From: Acrasis kona
Taxonomy: Eukaryota > Heterolobosea > Eutetramitea > Acrasida > Acrasidae
Assembly (NCBI GenBank): GCA_026419775.2
Contig: JAOPGA020001482.1
Coordinates: 1-41,802, forward strand
DNA: 41,802 nucleotides
Direction of reading: 5' to 3'
This document shows positions 1 to 7,500 of this stretch, piece after piece (positions within the stretch are counted from its first letter, which is position 1; each line of letters begins with the position of its first letter). The translations under genes and the position numbers were made by a program. The notes under the pieces were generated by a model that was not told the DNA's origin, searched no databases, and worked only from the letters and a program-made list of their open reading frames with translations.

Positions 1-67
1 CATACCATCCGCACACAACCTTACCATCAGCGAGGATCCTTCACACTTACTTTTATTCGTAGATCAC

Positions 68-1492
68 ATGATTCCTGCACTTCGGATCATTTCACACAAG
101 GCTGAAGAACACATTCCAAAGGAAAAGCAACACATTATCATTGTCGGAGGTGGATTGGCGGGTCTAACGGCATCCCTAGTATCAGCTTCCCGTGGAGCCA
201 GAGTAACTTTAATTGATAAGGAACCACGTTTAGGAGGAAATTCAGCAAAAGCAAGTTCTGGAATGAACGCCATGCACACCATCACACAACACTCACTAAA
301 TGTCAATGACACTTTTGATGATTTTTATCGAGACGTCATTACAAGCAGCAAATCAAGCATCAACAAACCACACGTTCTACTTCAAACGCTAGTGAGAGAT
401 TCACCCGTTGCCTTCCAGTACCTGTATGACAAAGGATTGAACTTGTCATTGTTGACACAATGTGGAGGACATGGAACGCCAAGAACACACAGAGACGATC
501 CGCCAGCAGGAATGTTGAGAAACGTTGGAGCCTACATTACCAAGAACCTCATTCAAAACATTAATAAAACTTTGGACATTTTTGTACTTTTAAATAATTC
601 CGTGACCCATCTTGAAACGGATTCCAATTCTAAAGTGATTGGCGTTCGTACGCAAGGAGGACAGGTTTTGAGTGCTGATAAAGTAATTTTAACATCAGGT
701 GGTTATGGTTCCGATCGTCAAGATTTGTTGCTAAAGTACACTCCCGAACTCGTTGATTATCCTTCTACCAATGGATTGTTTGCTACCGGTGATTTGTTGA
801 AGAGTGCGGAGAAGATTGGAGCCAAATTGGTGGACATGGATCAGGTTCAGGTTCATCCTACTGGATTATTAGATGTTAATAAACCTAATCAAAAAATTTT
901 ATTTTTAGCAGCAGAAGCCTTGAGGGCTTATGGTGCCTTGTTGTTTTGTAATGGCAAACGTTTTGTCAATGAATTGGGTAGAAGAGATCAAGTTACCGAC
1001 GGCATAACCAAAAACTGTGTGAATAAAACTTCTTTTATGGTTTTGAACCAGTGGGGAGCGGAACAGTTTGGAGAGACCTTGTTGAGCTTCTACAGAGATA
1101 AAAATCTTGTGACCACTTTTGATGACTTTTCAAAAATGTGTAAAAAGTACAACATGTCCTATGTAGATGTGGCCAAAACAATAAAAAAATATAATTCTGC
1201 TGCGAAGGGAGAGAAACCTGATGCATTTGGTAAGAAGGTCTTTCCAACAGAGTTTGATTTGTCTGGTGTTATTCATGTCATGAGAGTGACCCCCGTTATA
1301 CATTATACTATGGGTGGATTAAAATTTGACGTGGACGGAAGGGTGTTGAGAGAGAATGGTAGCGCCATTGAAAATCTATATGCTGCTGGTGAAGTTACTG
1401 GAGGTCTGCACGGCAAGAACAGATTAGCAGGAAATTCATTACTGGAATGTGTAGTATTTGGAAGGAGAGCGGCCCTTCATGCAACAAAATAA
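68..1492 (+). CDS. Soluble fumarate reductase-type flavoprotein (Osm1/Frd-like), possibly 5' partial
   Basis: The protein resembles the FAD-binding fumarate reductase / succinate dehydrogenase flavoprotein family (soluble Osm1/Frd type), which reduces fumarate to succinate and so re-oxidises reduced cofactors. A dinucleotide-binding GGGLAG motif lies near residues 27-32 of the ORF from base 68, followed by a GGNSAKASSGMN segment. The substrate-site motif HGTPRTHR and the C-terminal TMGGLKFD and RLAGNSLLECVVFGRRA segments are family hallmarks. Length from this Met is 474 aa, normal for the catalytic flavoprotein alone. No intron is needed. The reading frame stays open upstream of base 68 to base 2 with no stop, so the true start (or a targeting peptide, extra domain or upstream exon) may lie outside the window. 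Base 68 is simply the first in-frame Met. Family assignment is firm; the electron donor and compartment are not visible. Confidence 0.9.
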   Translation: MIPALRIISHKAEEHIPKEKQHIIIVGGGLAGLTASLVSASRGARVTLIDKEPRLGGNSAKASSGMNAMHTITQHSLNVNDTFDDFYRDVITSSKSSINKPHVLLQTLVRDSPVAFQYLYDKGLNLSLLTQCGGHGTPRTHRDDPPAGMLRNVGAYITKNLIQNINKTLDIFVLLNNSVTHLETDSNSKVIGVRTQGGQVLSADKVILTSGGYGSDRQDLLLKYTPELVDYPSTNGLFATGDLLKSAEKIGAKLVDMDQVQVHPTGLLDVNKPNQKILFLAAEALRAYGALLFCNGKRFVNELGRRDQVTDGITKNCVNKTSFMVLNQWGAEQFGETLLSFYRDKNLVTTFDDFSKMCKKYNMSYVDVAKTIKKYNSAAKGEKPDAFGKKVFPTEFDLSGVIHVMRVTPVIHYTMGGLKFDVDGRVLRENGSAIENLYAAGEVTGGLHGKNRLAGNSLLECVVFGRRAALHATK

Positions 1493-1641
1493 ACAAAAAA
1501 CTTGTATTCATTTTAAATCTTGACGGACTCCATTCGGAGTTGTTTTAACATCTTACAATCGCTTTGAAATATAAATGGAAAAGAAAAATTAAAAAAAAAG
1601 AAAATCCAAGTTTAGAATCTATTATTAGAGTGTAGAATAAC

Positions 1642-1648
1642 TATTTAA
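1642..1648 (+). promoter_or_regulatory. TATA-like element of the GPI/Cys-module gene
   Basis: TATTTAA lies about 52 bases before the ATG at 1700. It is followed by a C/A-rich leader. Two other plus-strand genes here (starts at 19001 and 22479) have a TATA-like heptamer at nearly the same distance, which supports a core promoter element. Confidence 0.4.
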
Positions 1649-1699
1649 ACAGCTCAAGCGAAGCCAAATAGCTCAGAAATAAAAAACATAACAAGCACA

Positions 1700-2374
1700 A
1701 TGAAATTCATTCTAGCTATCCTAATTGCTCTAGCAATCGTCTTCACTGCAAATGCCGACTCAACACGTCAAAGAAGAAATTCCTTACCCACCACTGCAGC
1801 CCCAACTACCTCATCACCACCAGTGCAAGTAACCACAACCGCTGCACCAACAACTTGCCCACCATGCCCATGTGGAACTGTTGACGCCAACTTATCAGGC
1901 GACAACAATGCATCACCCGCAAGAAGACAAAGACGTAACGGAGATAGTTGCCCAGTATGCAAGGCTTGCCCAACTACTGCAGCACCAACAACAACTTCAC
2001 CCCCAGTTCAAGCCACCTCAGAGGCACCAGTTGAATCATCACCACCAGTGCAAGTAACCACAACCGCTGCACCAACAACTTGCCCACCATGCCCATGTGG
2101 AACTGTTGACGCCAACTTATCAGGCGACAATAATGCATCACCTGCAAGAAGATTCAGACGCAACGGTGACCACTGCCCAGTATGCAAACAATGCCCAGTT
2201 ACAACCACGGCTGCACCAACAACAACTTCATCCCCAGTTCAAGTATCCAAGCCAGCCACTAAAGCACCAGTAGGTAACAATGAAAGTGGTCAAGATAACG
2301 CCAGAGCCTCATCTGCATCTACAGTTGTATTAGGTTCAGCTGCTTTGTTAGCCGCTGTTGTTGCCATGCTGTAA
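1700..2374 (+). CDS. Small secreted GPI-type Thr/Pro-rich protein with two Cys modules
   Basis: I do not recognise a named family. Residues 1-19 form a clear signal peptide ending in TANA. The mature part alternates Thr/Pro/Ala-rich stretches (likely O-glycosylated) with two copies of a Cys module: CPPCPCG, then NLSGDNNASPARR, then CPVCKxC. The C-terminal 20 or so residues are hydrophobic after a small-residue stretch (SSAST), as expected for a GPI-anchor signal. Three R-x-R-R sequences (one just after the signal peptide, one in each module) look like furin/kexin-type processing sites. The 424-aa protein at 26591-27865 carries one copy of the same module and a very similar tail (NESGxDNARA), so this is a local two-member family. 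A cell-surface or cyst/spore-wall role is inference only. Confidence 0.8.
   Translation: MKFILAILIALAIVFTANADSTRQRRNSLPTTAAPTTSSPPVQVTTTAAPTTCPPCPCGTVDANLSGDNNASPARRQRRNGDSCPVCKACPTTAAPTTTSPPVQATSEAPVESSPPVQVTTTAAPTTCPPCPCGTVDANLSGDNNASPARRFRRNGDHCPVCKQCPVTTTAAPTTTSSPVQVSKPATKAPVGNNESGQDNARASSASTVVLGSAALLAAVVAML
1811..2130 (+). repeat. Recent direct duplication inside the Cys-module gene
   Basis: Bases 1811-1905 and 2036-2130 are identical over 95 bp at an offset of 225 bp. The match continues with scattered differences to about 1976 and 2201. It duplicates one Thr-rich linker plus Cys module in frame. The near-identity, including third positions, points to a recent tandem duplication or gene conversion. 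Confidence 0.9.
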
Positions 2375-2428
2375 AAAATTCAATAATAAAATAAATTATA
2401 TACTTTTTTAATCAAACTTTATTTTCTA

Positions 2429-3613
2429 TCAGAACTCATCATCATCATCATCATCACTAGAATCACTTTCCTCCACCATACGTCTTATATTTGTCATTGC
2501 TGATTTGATGTTCTCAAAAAGTATGTTTTTGGGCACTAGTGTCGTGTTGTCAACTTCTACACTCACCTTTTTGAGTTCTTTTCCGGCTCTGATTTGTTGT
2601 AGCAAGTTGGGTTGCATGTTTATTTGAATAGGAACAATAGTTGGTACAGGTGGTGCAGGAGGGGGAGGAGGAATACGCGCAACATCCAAATTTCTTTTAC
2701 TCTTTTCCTGTTCGAGAATCTGTATTATTTTATCCTCATAATTTTTGTTCAGCCTGATAGCTTCGTTATGTGATTTTTGTTTCTCTAATTCGATTTGTTC
2801 GCTCATTAGCAGTATTTGTCTCTCCTGCTCCTTTAATTTTTCTAGTAGTTCCTCCATATTTTGTTGAATGTTCCCCTGAACGTCTTCTGTAGATTTAGCA
2901 GCTCTTTCACATATTTCTTTATACTCCTCATTTTTCCTGTTCATCTCCTCATATAACTTCGTTTTTTCTTTTTTGATAGAGGCACATCTCATTCTTCTTG
3001 ATCTTTTACATTCACTTATTGCTCTCACTTCTTCGATTTGTACGCCTTCAATTGAATTTACAAGCTGTTCTGCCCATTCTTTCTCACCGAACGACAATCG
3101 AGTTCTCTCTTCCCTAACATTTACATCATCGCTTTTTTCTACCTCTTGATCAATTTGTTCGAAGAAGTCCGCTAAAATGGCATCATTCAATGTTGTGATA
3201 GATGTATGTTTAGACTGTTTTGATGTGGTAGGAATTTGTGGTAATTTTCTTTCTCTTCGCACAGGCGCTGTGTTCGGTGAAGTTTCCTTCATCACGTTAA
3301 AACTATAAGACCTTGTCAGGTCGAATTTTTTTAATACCATCATCCAGTTATTATAATCAGTTTCTGTTTCAGCTTCGAGTTCGTAGCTACGTTCGAGATA
3401 CTTTCCACTAATATTAAAACGAAATTGTTTCCTTTGGTTTTCTATAATACTAACTTTTTTAAGACATATCACACCAGCTTCTTTCTTGTCTTTACGGTCT
3501 TTGAAGTAATACAGGTTGTCCCCTTTTAGCTCAAACCATCTTTTACGCAACTGCCTTACATTACCACCCTTCTTTAGCAGATAGCCCGAGAAGTACGGTG
3601 TTGTCGAACTCAT
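2429..3613 (-). CDS. PH-domain protein with coiled coil, Pro-rich segment and acidic tail
   Basis: Residues 5-105 form a pleckstrin-homology domain: FSGYLLKKGG at the start, the KRWFELKGDNLYYFKD strand pair, and a C-terminal helix ending TDYNNWMMVLKKF with the family Trp. PH domains bind phosphoinositides or proteins at membranes. The first part of the middle looks disordered. A long Glu/Lys/Gln-rich coiled coil covers roughly residues 200-305, followed by a PPPPPAPPVP segment that could bind profilin or SH3/EVH1 partners. The protein ends in SDSSDDDDDDEF. The layout suggests a cytoskeletal or membrane scaffold, but no ortholog is identifiable by eye. It is a single uninterrupted frame of 394 aa, with its start 128 bp downstream of the next minus-strand gene's stop (3741). 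Confidence 0.8.
   Translation of the reverse strand: MSSTTPYFSGYLLKKGGNVRQLRKRWFELKGDNLYYFKDRKDKKEAGVICLKKVSIIENQRKQFRFNISGKYLERSYELEAETETDYNNWMMVLKKFDLTRSYSFNVMKETSPNTAPVRRERKLPQIPTTSKQSKHTSITTLNDAILADFFEQIDQEVEKSDDVNVREERTRLSFGEKEWAEQLVNSIEGVQIEEVRAISECKRSRRMRCASIKKEKTKLYEEMNRKNEEYKEICERAAKSTEDVQGNIQQNMEELLEKLKEQERQILLMSEQIELEKQKSHNEAIRLNKNYEDKIIQILEQEKSKRNLDVARIPPPPPAPPVPTIVPIQINMQPNLLQQIRAGKELKKVSVEVDNTTLVPKNILFENIKSAMTNIRRMVEESDSSDDDDDDEF
2436..2455 (-). repeat. CAT/ATG trinucleotide run encoding an Asp tail
   Basis: A short microsatellite, read on the minus strand as GAT repeats, encodes the run of Asp at the C-terminus of the PH-domain protein. Confidence 0.8.
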
Positions 3614-3740
3614 TGTGATGTCTTTTCAGTTTTGCTGCGGGCTGTATTATCTGTATTAGGTGATTGATGTTCCTTGTTGACCAATTAGAAAATGACAACA
3701 AGATTTAGTAACCACAACAAATATCATCAAAGTCAATATT

Positions 3741-5996
3741 TTATATTTGTGTATTATTTTCATTTTGTACATTAGAGTTGGGAGCCCTCACTTTTAACTT
3801 ACTGAACCTATCATCGATCTTTTTAAAATCTCTATTCACCTCCGAGCATGTGTTACTAGCATATTGAGCCAACGTGGTTCCTCTGAAAGCAGATGCATGA
3901 GCCTGTTGATATTTGGCTTCATTTTGTTTCGTACCCTTGTGAAGAGAAATTAATTGTTCACACACAGCACTCACCTTATCTCCAGTTTTATCGCTCAATA
4001 TATCGTCCTTTGTCTGTCTCATACGAATCAATTCCTCCTCCGTTTTCTTCTTGATCCACTCCATATCTTTTCTCGCCTCCTCTTGATTATTGATTCTCAT
4101 GGCATGATTATACTGTCTCTTCTCTACCGTGCTCTGAAAATGTTGCATGCTTAGTGGGTGAACCCATTTTCTATCGTACTGCATAATTTGTTTCTTCCTA
4201 CGGTTCACATCCTGATTGCTTCCAAAAAAGTAAGGATTGGTGACCATGTCGCGCTTAATCATTCTTCTATTACTTAGATTGATGCATGTCGATGATTTGA
4301 CTTCGATAGGTTCGGGTATATAACGCGCGATTAGAGGACTCAAACTGTAAGTCGACCAAAATCTCTCCTTTTCTGATTGGTTATAATTTTGAGATTTTTC
4401 GCTACTAGTACTGCGATGAGTCTGCGAACCGTTATGACTTGGTTGTGATTTGGAACTTCTAAAAGTCAGAGGTTCTTGGTCGACCGCTGCTTCGTTCGTT
4501 AAACTCGCTCTCTTTTTAGTAAGCAACATTCTTGCAAGCGACTTTCTGTACATTTCGGTGTCGTATCTAGGACTATCTTTGTAGAGCTCCGTTAATGTTG
4601 GTTTTCTGCTAATGGATGGTAGTACCCTTGGAGATTCCGGCATTTCGAAAATGTTCACGTTCGAATCTTTGATACCTGGAAAACTAAATGAGAAAGTATC
4701 GGTGAGGTCCGTCGCATGATCTTCGTTCGATTTTTTCTTTTTTTTTGTTGTTTTCAAAATCATCTCCAAGTGTGATTTCATGTTATCTTTGTAAGCATCG
4801 AAATAGGGATCGTCGTCAGGGTCATAGTCTTCGTTGTTGTGGTGGTCATGGTGATGATTGTTTCTTCTGGTTGATCTCCTGATGTTTATTCTCGTGTGAG
4901 TTTGTATAAAGTCATGAGCTCCCAAATTGGCTGTGAACTGCTTAATGTCTTCTTCCTTCTTTTTTGAAGCGGTGCTGGTCAAGCTGTCGAGTATGTCTTC
5001 CTCTTCCTCTTCTTCTGATGAAGAGTAGAATGATTTGACGATGGTAGCTTGTTTCATTTGAGCGCTGGGTGTGCTGATTGGGTTCTGAGACGTGCTCTTT
5101 CTACGTAGCTTCGAATACTTTTGTTGTCTTATGATTTCTTCTATAATATCTCTTTGGTTTTTAGGAAATGTTTTTCTTCTTTTCCTAAGCAAGTACTTTT
5201 TAGATAATCTGATGCCCGTGATGAGCTCGCTTATGATTTCGTAGACCCGTAGCTTGAAATTAGCTGTGAACATTTTTTTGGAGCCAGGAAAGTGTTTGGA
5301 AAGCGCTTTGATGAGAGTAGTTGAGATGGCTATGTGATAAATGTCAAAGTAGTTGTTTCTGTCACTTCTATCCATCATCCAGAAGTATTGTGTCATTAGC
5401 TTGCTCAGATCGTCCATCATGTCATCGGTGTTGTTTAGTTCGTGTGGTTGGAAGAAGGCACAGTATACGTACCAGAATAACCGAGATATGATTTGCTTGT
5501 TTGACTCTGATGTAAAGTACGACTTGAATACTTGCAAGTTTTTTTTGCTACTGTACATTTTTCCGACTATACAATCCAGGAGTTGAGGGTAATGTATGTC
5601 TATGGGTGGATTATCTATGCTTTTGAATTGTATGTCCTCTACTTTAAAGTCTCTTGGAACACTGGGAGGTTTGTATTTTTCTTTTGATGAGGAAGATGCT
5701 GTAGATGGTGTGTGCTGCTCTCCGTCGCTATCTTCGGTGAAGGATTCTGTTAACCTGAATACACTATTTTTTACAGAGGGTGGCACGTAAAGAGATCTTC
5801 CAGGTGTACCTGGAGTACCCACTGAGATTGGAGAGAATGCATTCGATTTTTGTTCAAAAAGAGAAAAGTCGAGTGGTTGAATTAAGTTGAATCTGGTGCT
5901 CTTATTTTCTCTTGGGGTATTTGCACTCAAATTTTTTGTACTACTGTTTCGTGAAATAGGCTGTGGGATGGAGAGTGAGATTACCTGGTCCTTCAT
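3741..5996 (-). CDS. FAM227-like (FWWh domain) protein, probably flagellum-associated
   Basis: The 751-aa product has a region at roughly residues 130-260 (starting IDIHYPQLLDCIVGKMY, through RLFWYVYCAFFQP, to ISELITGIR) that fits the FWWh domain of the FAM227 family. That family is largely restricted to organisms with cilia or flagella. The rest is low-complexity and Ser-rich, with a poly-Glu patch, a His/Asn/Asp-rich patch and Lys runs. Near the C-terminus are conserved-looking segments (NPYFFGSNQDVNRRKK, WVHPLSMQHFQS) and a charged helix. I place the start at 5996 (MKDQ...). An in-frame ATG at 6116 would add 40 mostly hydrophobic residues, which looks unlike the family and more like untranslated leader. 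The domain call is from pattern memory and should be confirmed by a profile search. Confidence 0.65.
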   Translation of the reverse strand: MKDQVISLSIPQPISRNSSTKNLSANTPRENKSTRFNLIQPLDFSLFEQKSNAFSPISVGTPGTPGRSLYVPPSVKNSVFRLTESFTEDSDGEQHTPSTASSSSKEKYKPPSVPRDFKVEDIQFKSIDNPPIDIHYPQLLDCIVGKMYSSKKNLQVFKSYFTSESNKQIISRLFWYVYCAFFQPHELNNTDDMMDDLSKLMTQYFWMMDRSDRNNYFDIYHIAISTTLIKALSKHFPGSKKMFTANFKLRVYEIISELITGIRLSKKYLLRKRRKTFPKNQRDIIEEIIRQQKYSKLRRKSTSQNPISTPSAQMKQATIVKSFYSSSEEEEEEDILDSLTSTASKKKEEDIKQFTANLGAHDFIQTHTRINIRRSTRRNNHHHDHHNNEDYDPDDDPYFDAYKDNMKSHLEMILKTTKKKKKSNEDHATDLTDTFSFSFPGIKDSNVNIFEMPESPRVLPSISRKPTLTELYKDSPRYDTEMYRKSLARMLLTKKRASLTNEAAVDQEPLTFRSSKSQPSHNGSQTHRSTSSEKSQNYNQSEKERFWSTYSLSPLIARYIPEPIEVKSSTCINLSNRRMIKRDMVTNPYFFGSNQDVNRRKKQIMQYDRKWVHPLSMQHFQSTVEKRQYNHAMRINNQEEARKDMEWIKKKTEEELIRMRQTKDDILSDKTGDKVSAVCEQLISLHKGTKQNEAKYQQAHASAFRGTTLAQYASNTCSEVNRDFKKIDDRFSKLKVRAPNSNVQNENNTQI

Positions 5997-6480
5997 CAGG
6001 TAAAGCAAGTTGTAATCCCTCCAACAAAAAAAGAATAGTTGACCGTCAATGGAAAACAAAGACAAGAAAAGTGTTAAAAACCAATCGCGATTTGAAAGTG
6101 GAGATTCTACGAACATCTAAGGATTATAAAAATACTAAATCCGCGACGGATGAGGACTTTCTCACTTAAAGGAGATTAACACATATAACACTTTTAATTG
6201 AAAATCTTGCACTTGATTGTATCTAAGGAGTGGGTTGAACCTTTGCGGTAATTGCAGATGACATTGATACTCTTCCATTCTTGACTTTTGAACTATAATG
6301 GTTATCGGCCATGATGTGTCGTCCTTGCATTTGATTTTCTCCTCATCAATCAACAAAAACCTTTAAAGTTCTTTTAGTTTCGGTGAAGAACTCTTGTTTT
6401 CTTGCGAGTTTGTTTTCGTGTTGGTTTATTCACTTCCACTCCGGGATGTTCATTCATTTTCTTTTACAACGTCAACCGGA
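5997..6480. other. Divergent intergenic region between the FAM227-like and TM2 genes
   Basis: This 484-base interval separates two divergently transcribed genes and must hold both promoters. It contains minus-strand open frames without an ATG start (6162-6356) and a 29-codon ATG ORF starting near 6312 on the minus strand. Neither resembles a known protein. They could be untranslated leader or an unrecognised upstream exon of the FAM227-like gene. Confidence 0.4.
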
Positions 6481-7077
6481 ATGACATCAGAGGGATGCTT
6501 TTTCATATCAATACTCACCCTACTGTCGATTATAATCACAATCCATTCGCAAAGTTTGTGCAGCGATATAAATAATAGTGATTTCCTCATATGCAACTTG
6601 AGCACAAACTGTACTATGGGAGATCTGCCGACGGCAAATTGTACAGTGAACGATACAATAGCATGTAATGGAACTCGCACAAATTCATACTCGTATATCT
6701 GCCATTATTGCTGGCAACTGCCACAATCAAACATCACCTGCGAGCAACCAACAGCAGACGTTTGCGGCAAAGCAGGTACAAGTGGACAAGTATTTAAGGC
6801 CAACTGCTATGCTAATTCCAATGTACTTTGTCTTGGCAATAGAACATTTACCAAGAAGCAACCCTGTTACTATACCAAAGGGAAAAAGTGGAATGTGGCC
6901 ATGCTGTACAGTATTTTTCTTGGAGGATTCGGAGCGGATAGATTTTACTTGGAACATTGGGGGTGGGCTGTATTCAAGCTGTGCTCTTTTGGTGGTTTCG
7001 GAATATGGGCACTCGTAGATTTTGTTCTGCTGGCCGTTGGATATTTGATGCCATTTGACGGATCCTTTTATGCTTAG
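6481..7077 (+). CDS. TM2-domain protein of the TM2D (almondex-type) group
   Basis: The chosen start (MTSEG...) gives a 198-aa protein with a signal peptide of about 26 residues ending near HSQS. A Cys-rich, N-glycosylatable (several N-x-S/T) lumenal or extracellular region follows. At the C-terminus is a TM2 domain: a first helix around NVAMLYSIFLGGFGADRFYL, an FGGFGIW turn, a second helix, and a short tail ending FDGSFYA. The GGFGADRFYL and FGGxGIW motifs and the ending match animal TM2D proteins, especially TM2D3. These act at the membrane and in animals affect Notch-related trafficking. That role cannot be transferred to a protist directly. The frame is open to an earlier position (6394), but the extra residues spoil the signal peptide, so 6481 is preferred. 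Confidence 0.85.
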   Translation: MTSEGCFFISILTLLSIIITIHSQSLCSDINNSDFLICNLSTNCTMGDLPTANCTVNDTIACNGTRTNSYSYICHYCWQLPQSNITCEQPTADVCGKAGTSGQVFKANCYANSNVLCLGNRTFTKKQPCYYTKGKKWNVAMLYSIFLGGFGADRFYLEHWGWAVFKLCSFGGFGIWALVDFVLLAVGYLMPFDGSFYA

Positions 7078-7500
7078 ACATTTTATTAAAATTCGAAAGA
7101 AAAACCAACATCAAGTCGCGCCAAAGAGGACGCGTCAAGAGAAAGGCCAAAGTACCTCAAGAAGACTTGAAGTAATTAGATCAATAAATTCTTCCATTAT
7201 CCACATAAATACATGAATAACAACACAGAATTTATTGTAAAAGCACTCTTTTATTTGTTGTTCATTCTTCAACCACCTTCTAGTGCTGGATCAAATACAA
7301 CAAGAGCGATTGTAATTTATATTTTTGGAGGCGAGAACCGATAGACTCCGAAGGTTATATTTTTAACTAGATCGGAATTTTAATCGCGTTTTTGCTGCGT
7401 CATTCTGCTGGATTTGATTTGTCCAATGGCAACCAGAATTTTGTTATCAAGATCCGCAGTCATTTTTGATTTGTTATTATTTATAATAATTTAAAACAAA
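7078..7500. other. Intergenic, TM2 3' end and glutaminase promoter
   Basis: These 423 bases hold only short frames, including a basic 30-odd-codon stretch ending near 7173 that lacks an ATG. No tRNA-like fold or known RNA motif was seen. The last 30 bases before 7501 are an A/T-rich leader with TTTATAATAAT. Confidence 0.5.

Noticed and set aside
1768-2208. Two similar minus-strand frames of 64 and 66 codons
   Set aside because: They are the antisense of the two duplicated modules, and their similarity only mirrors the 95-bp direct repeat.
6394-6480. Earlier start for the TM2 protein
   Set aside because: The extra 29 residues would bury the signal peptide and there is no start context. The Met at 6481 gives a normal secreted N-terminus.
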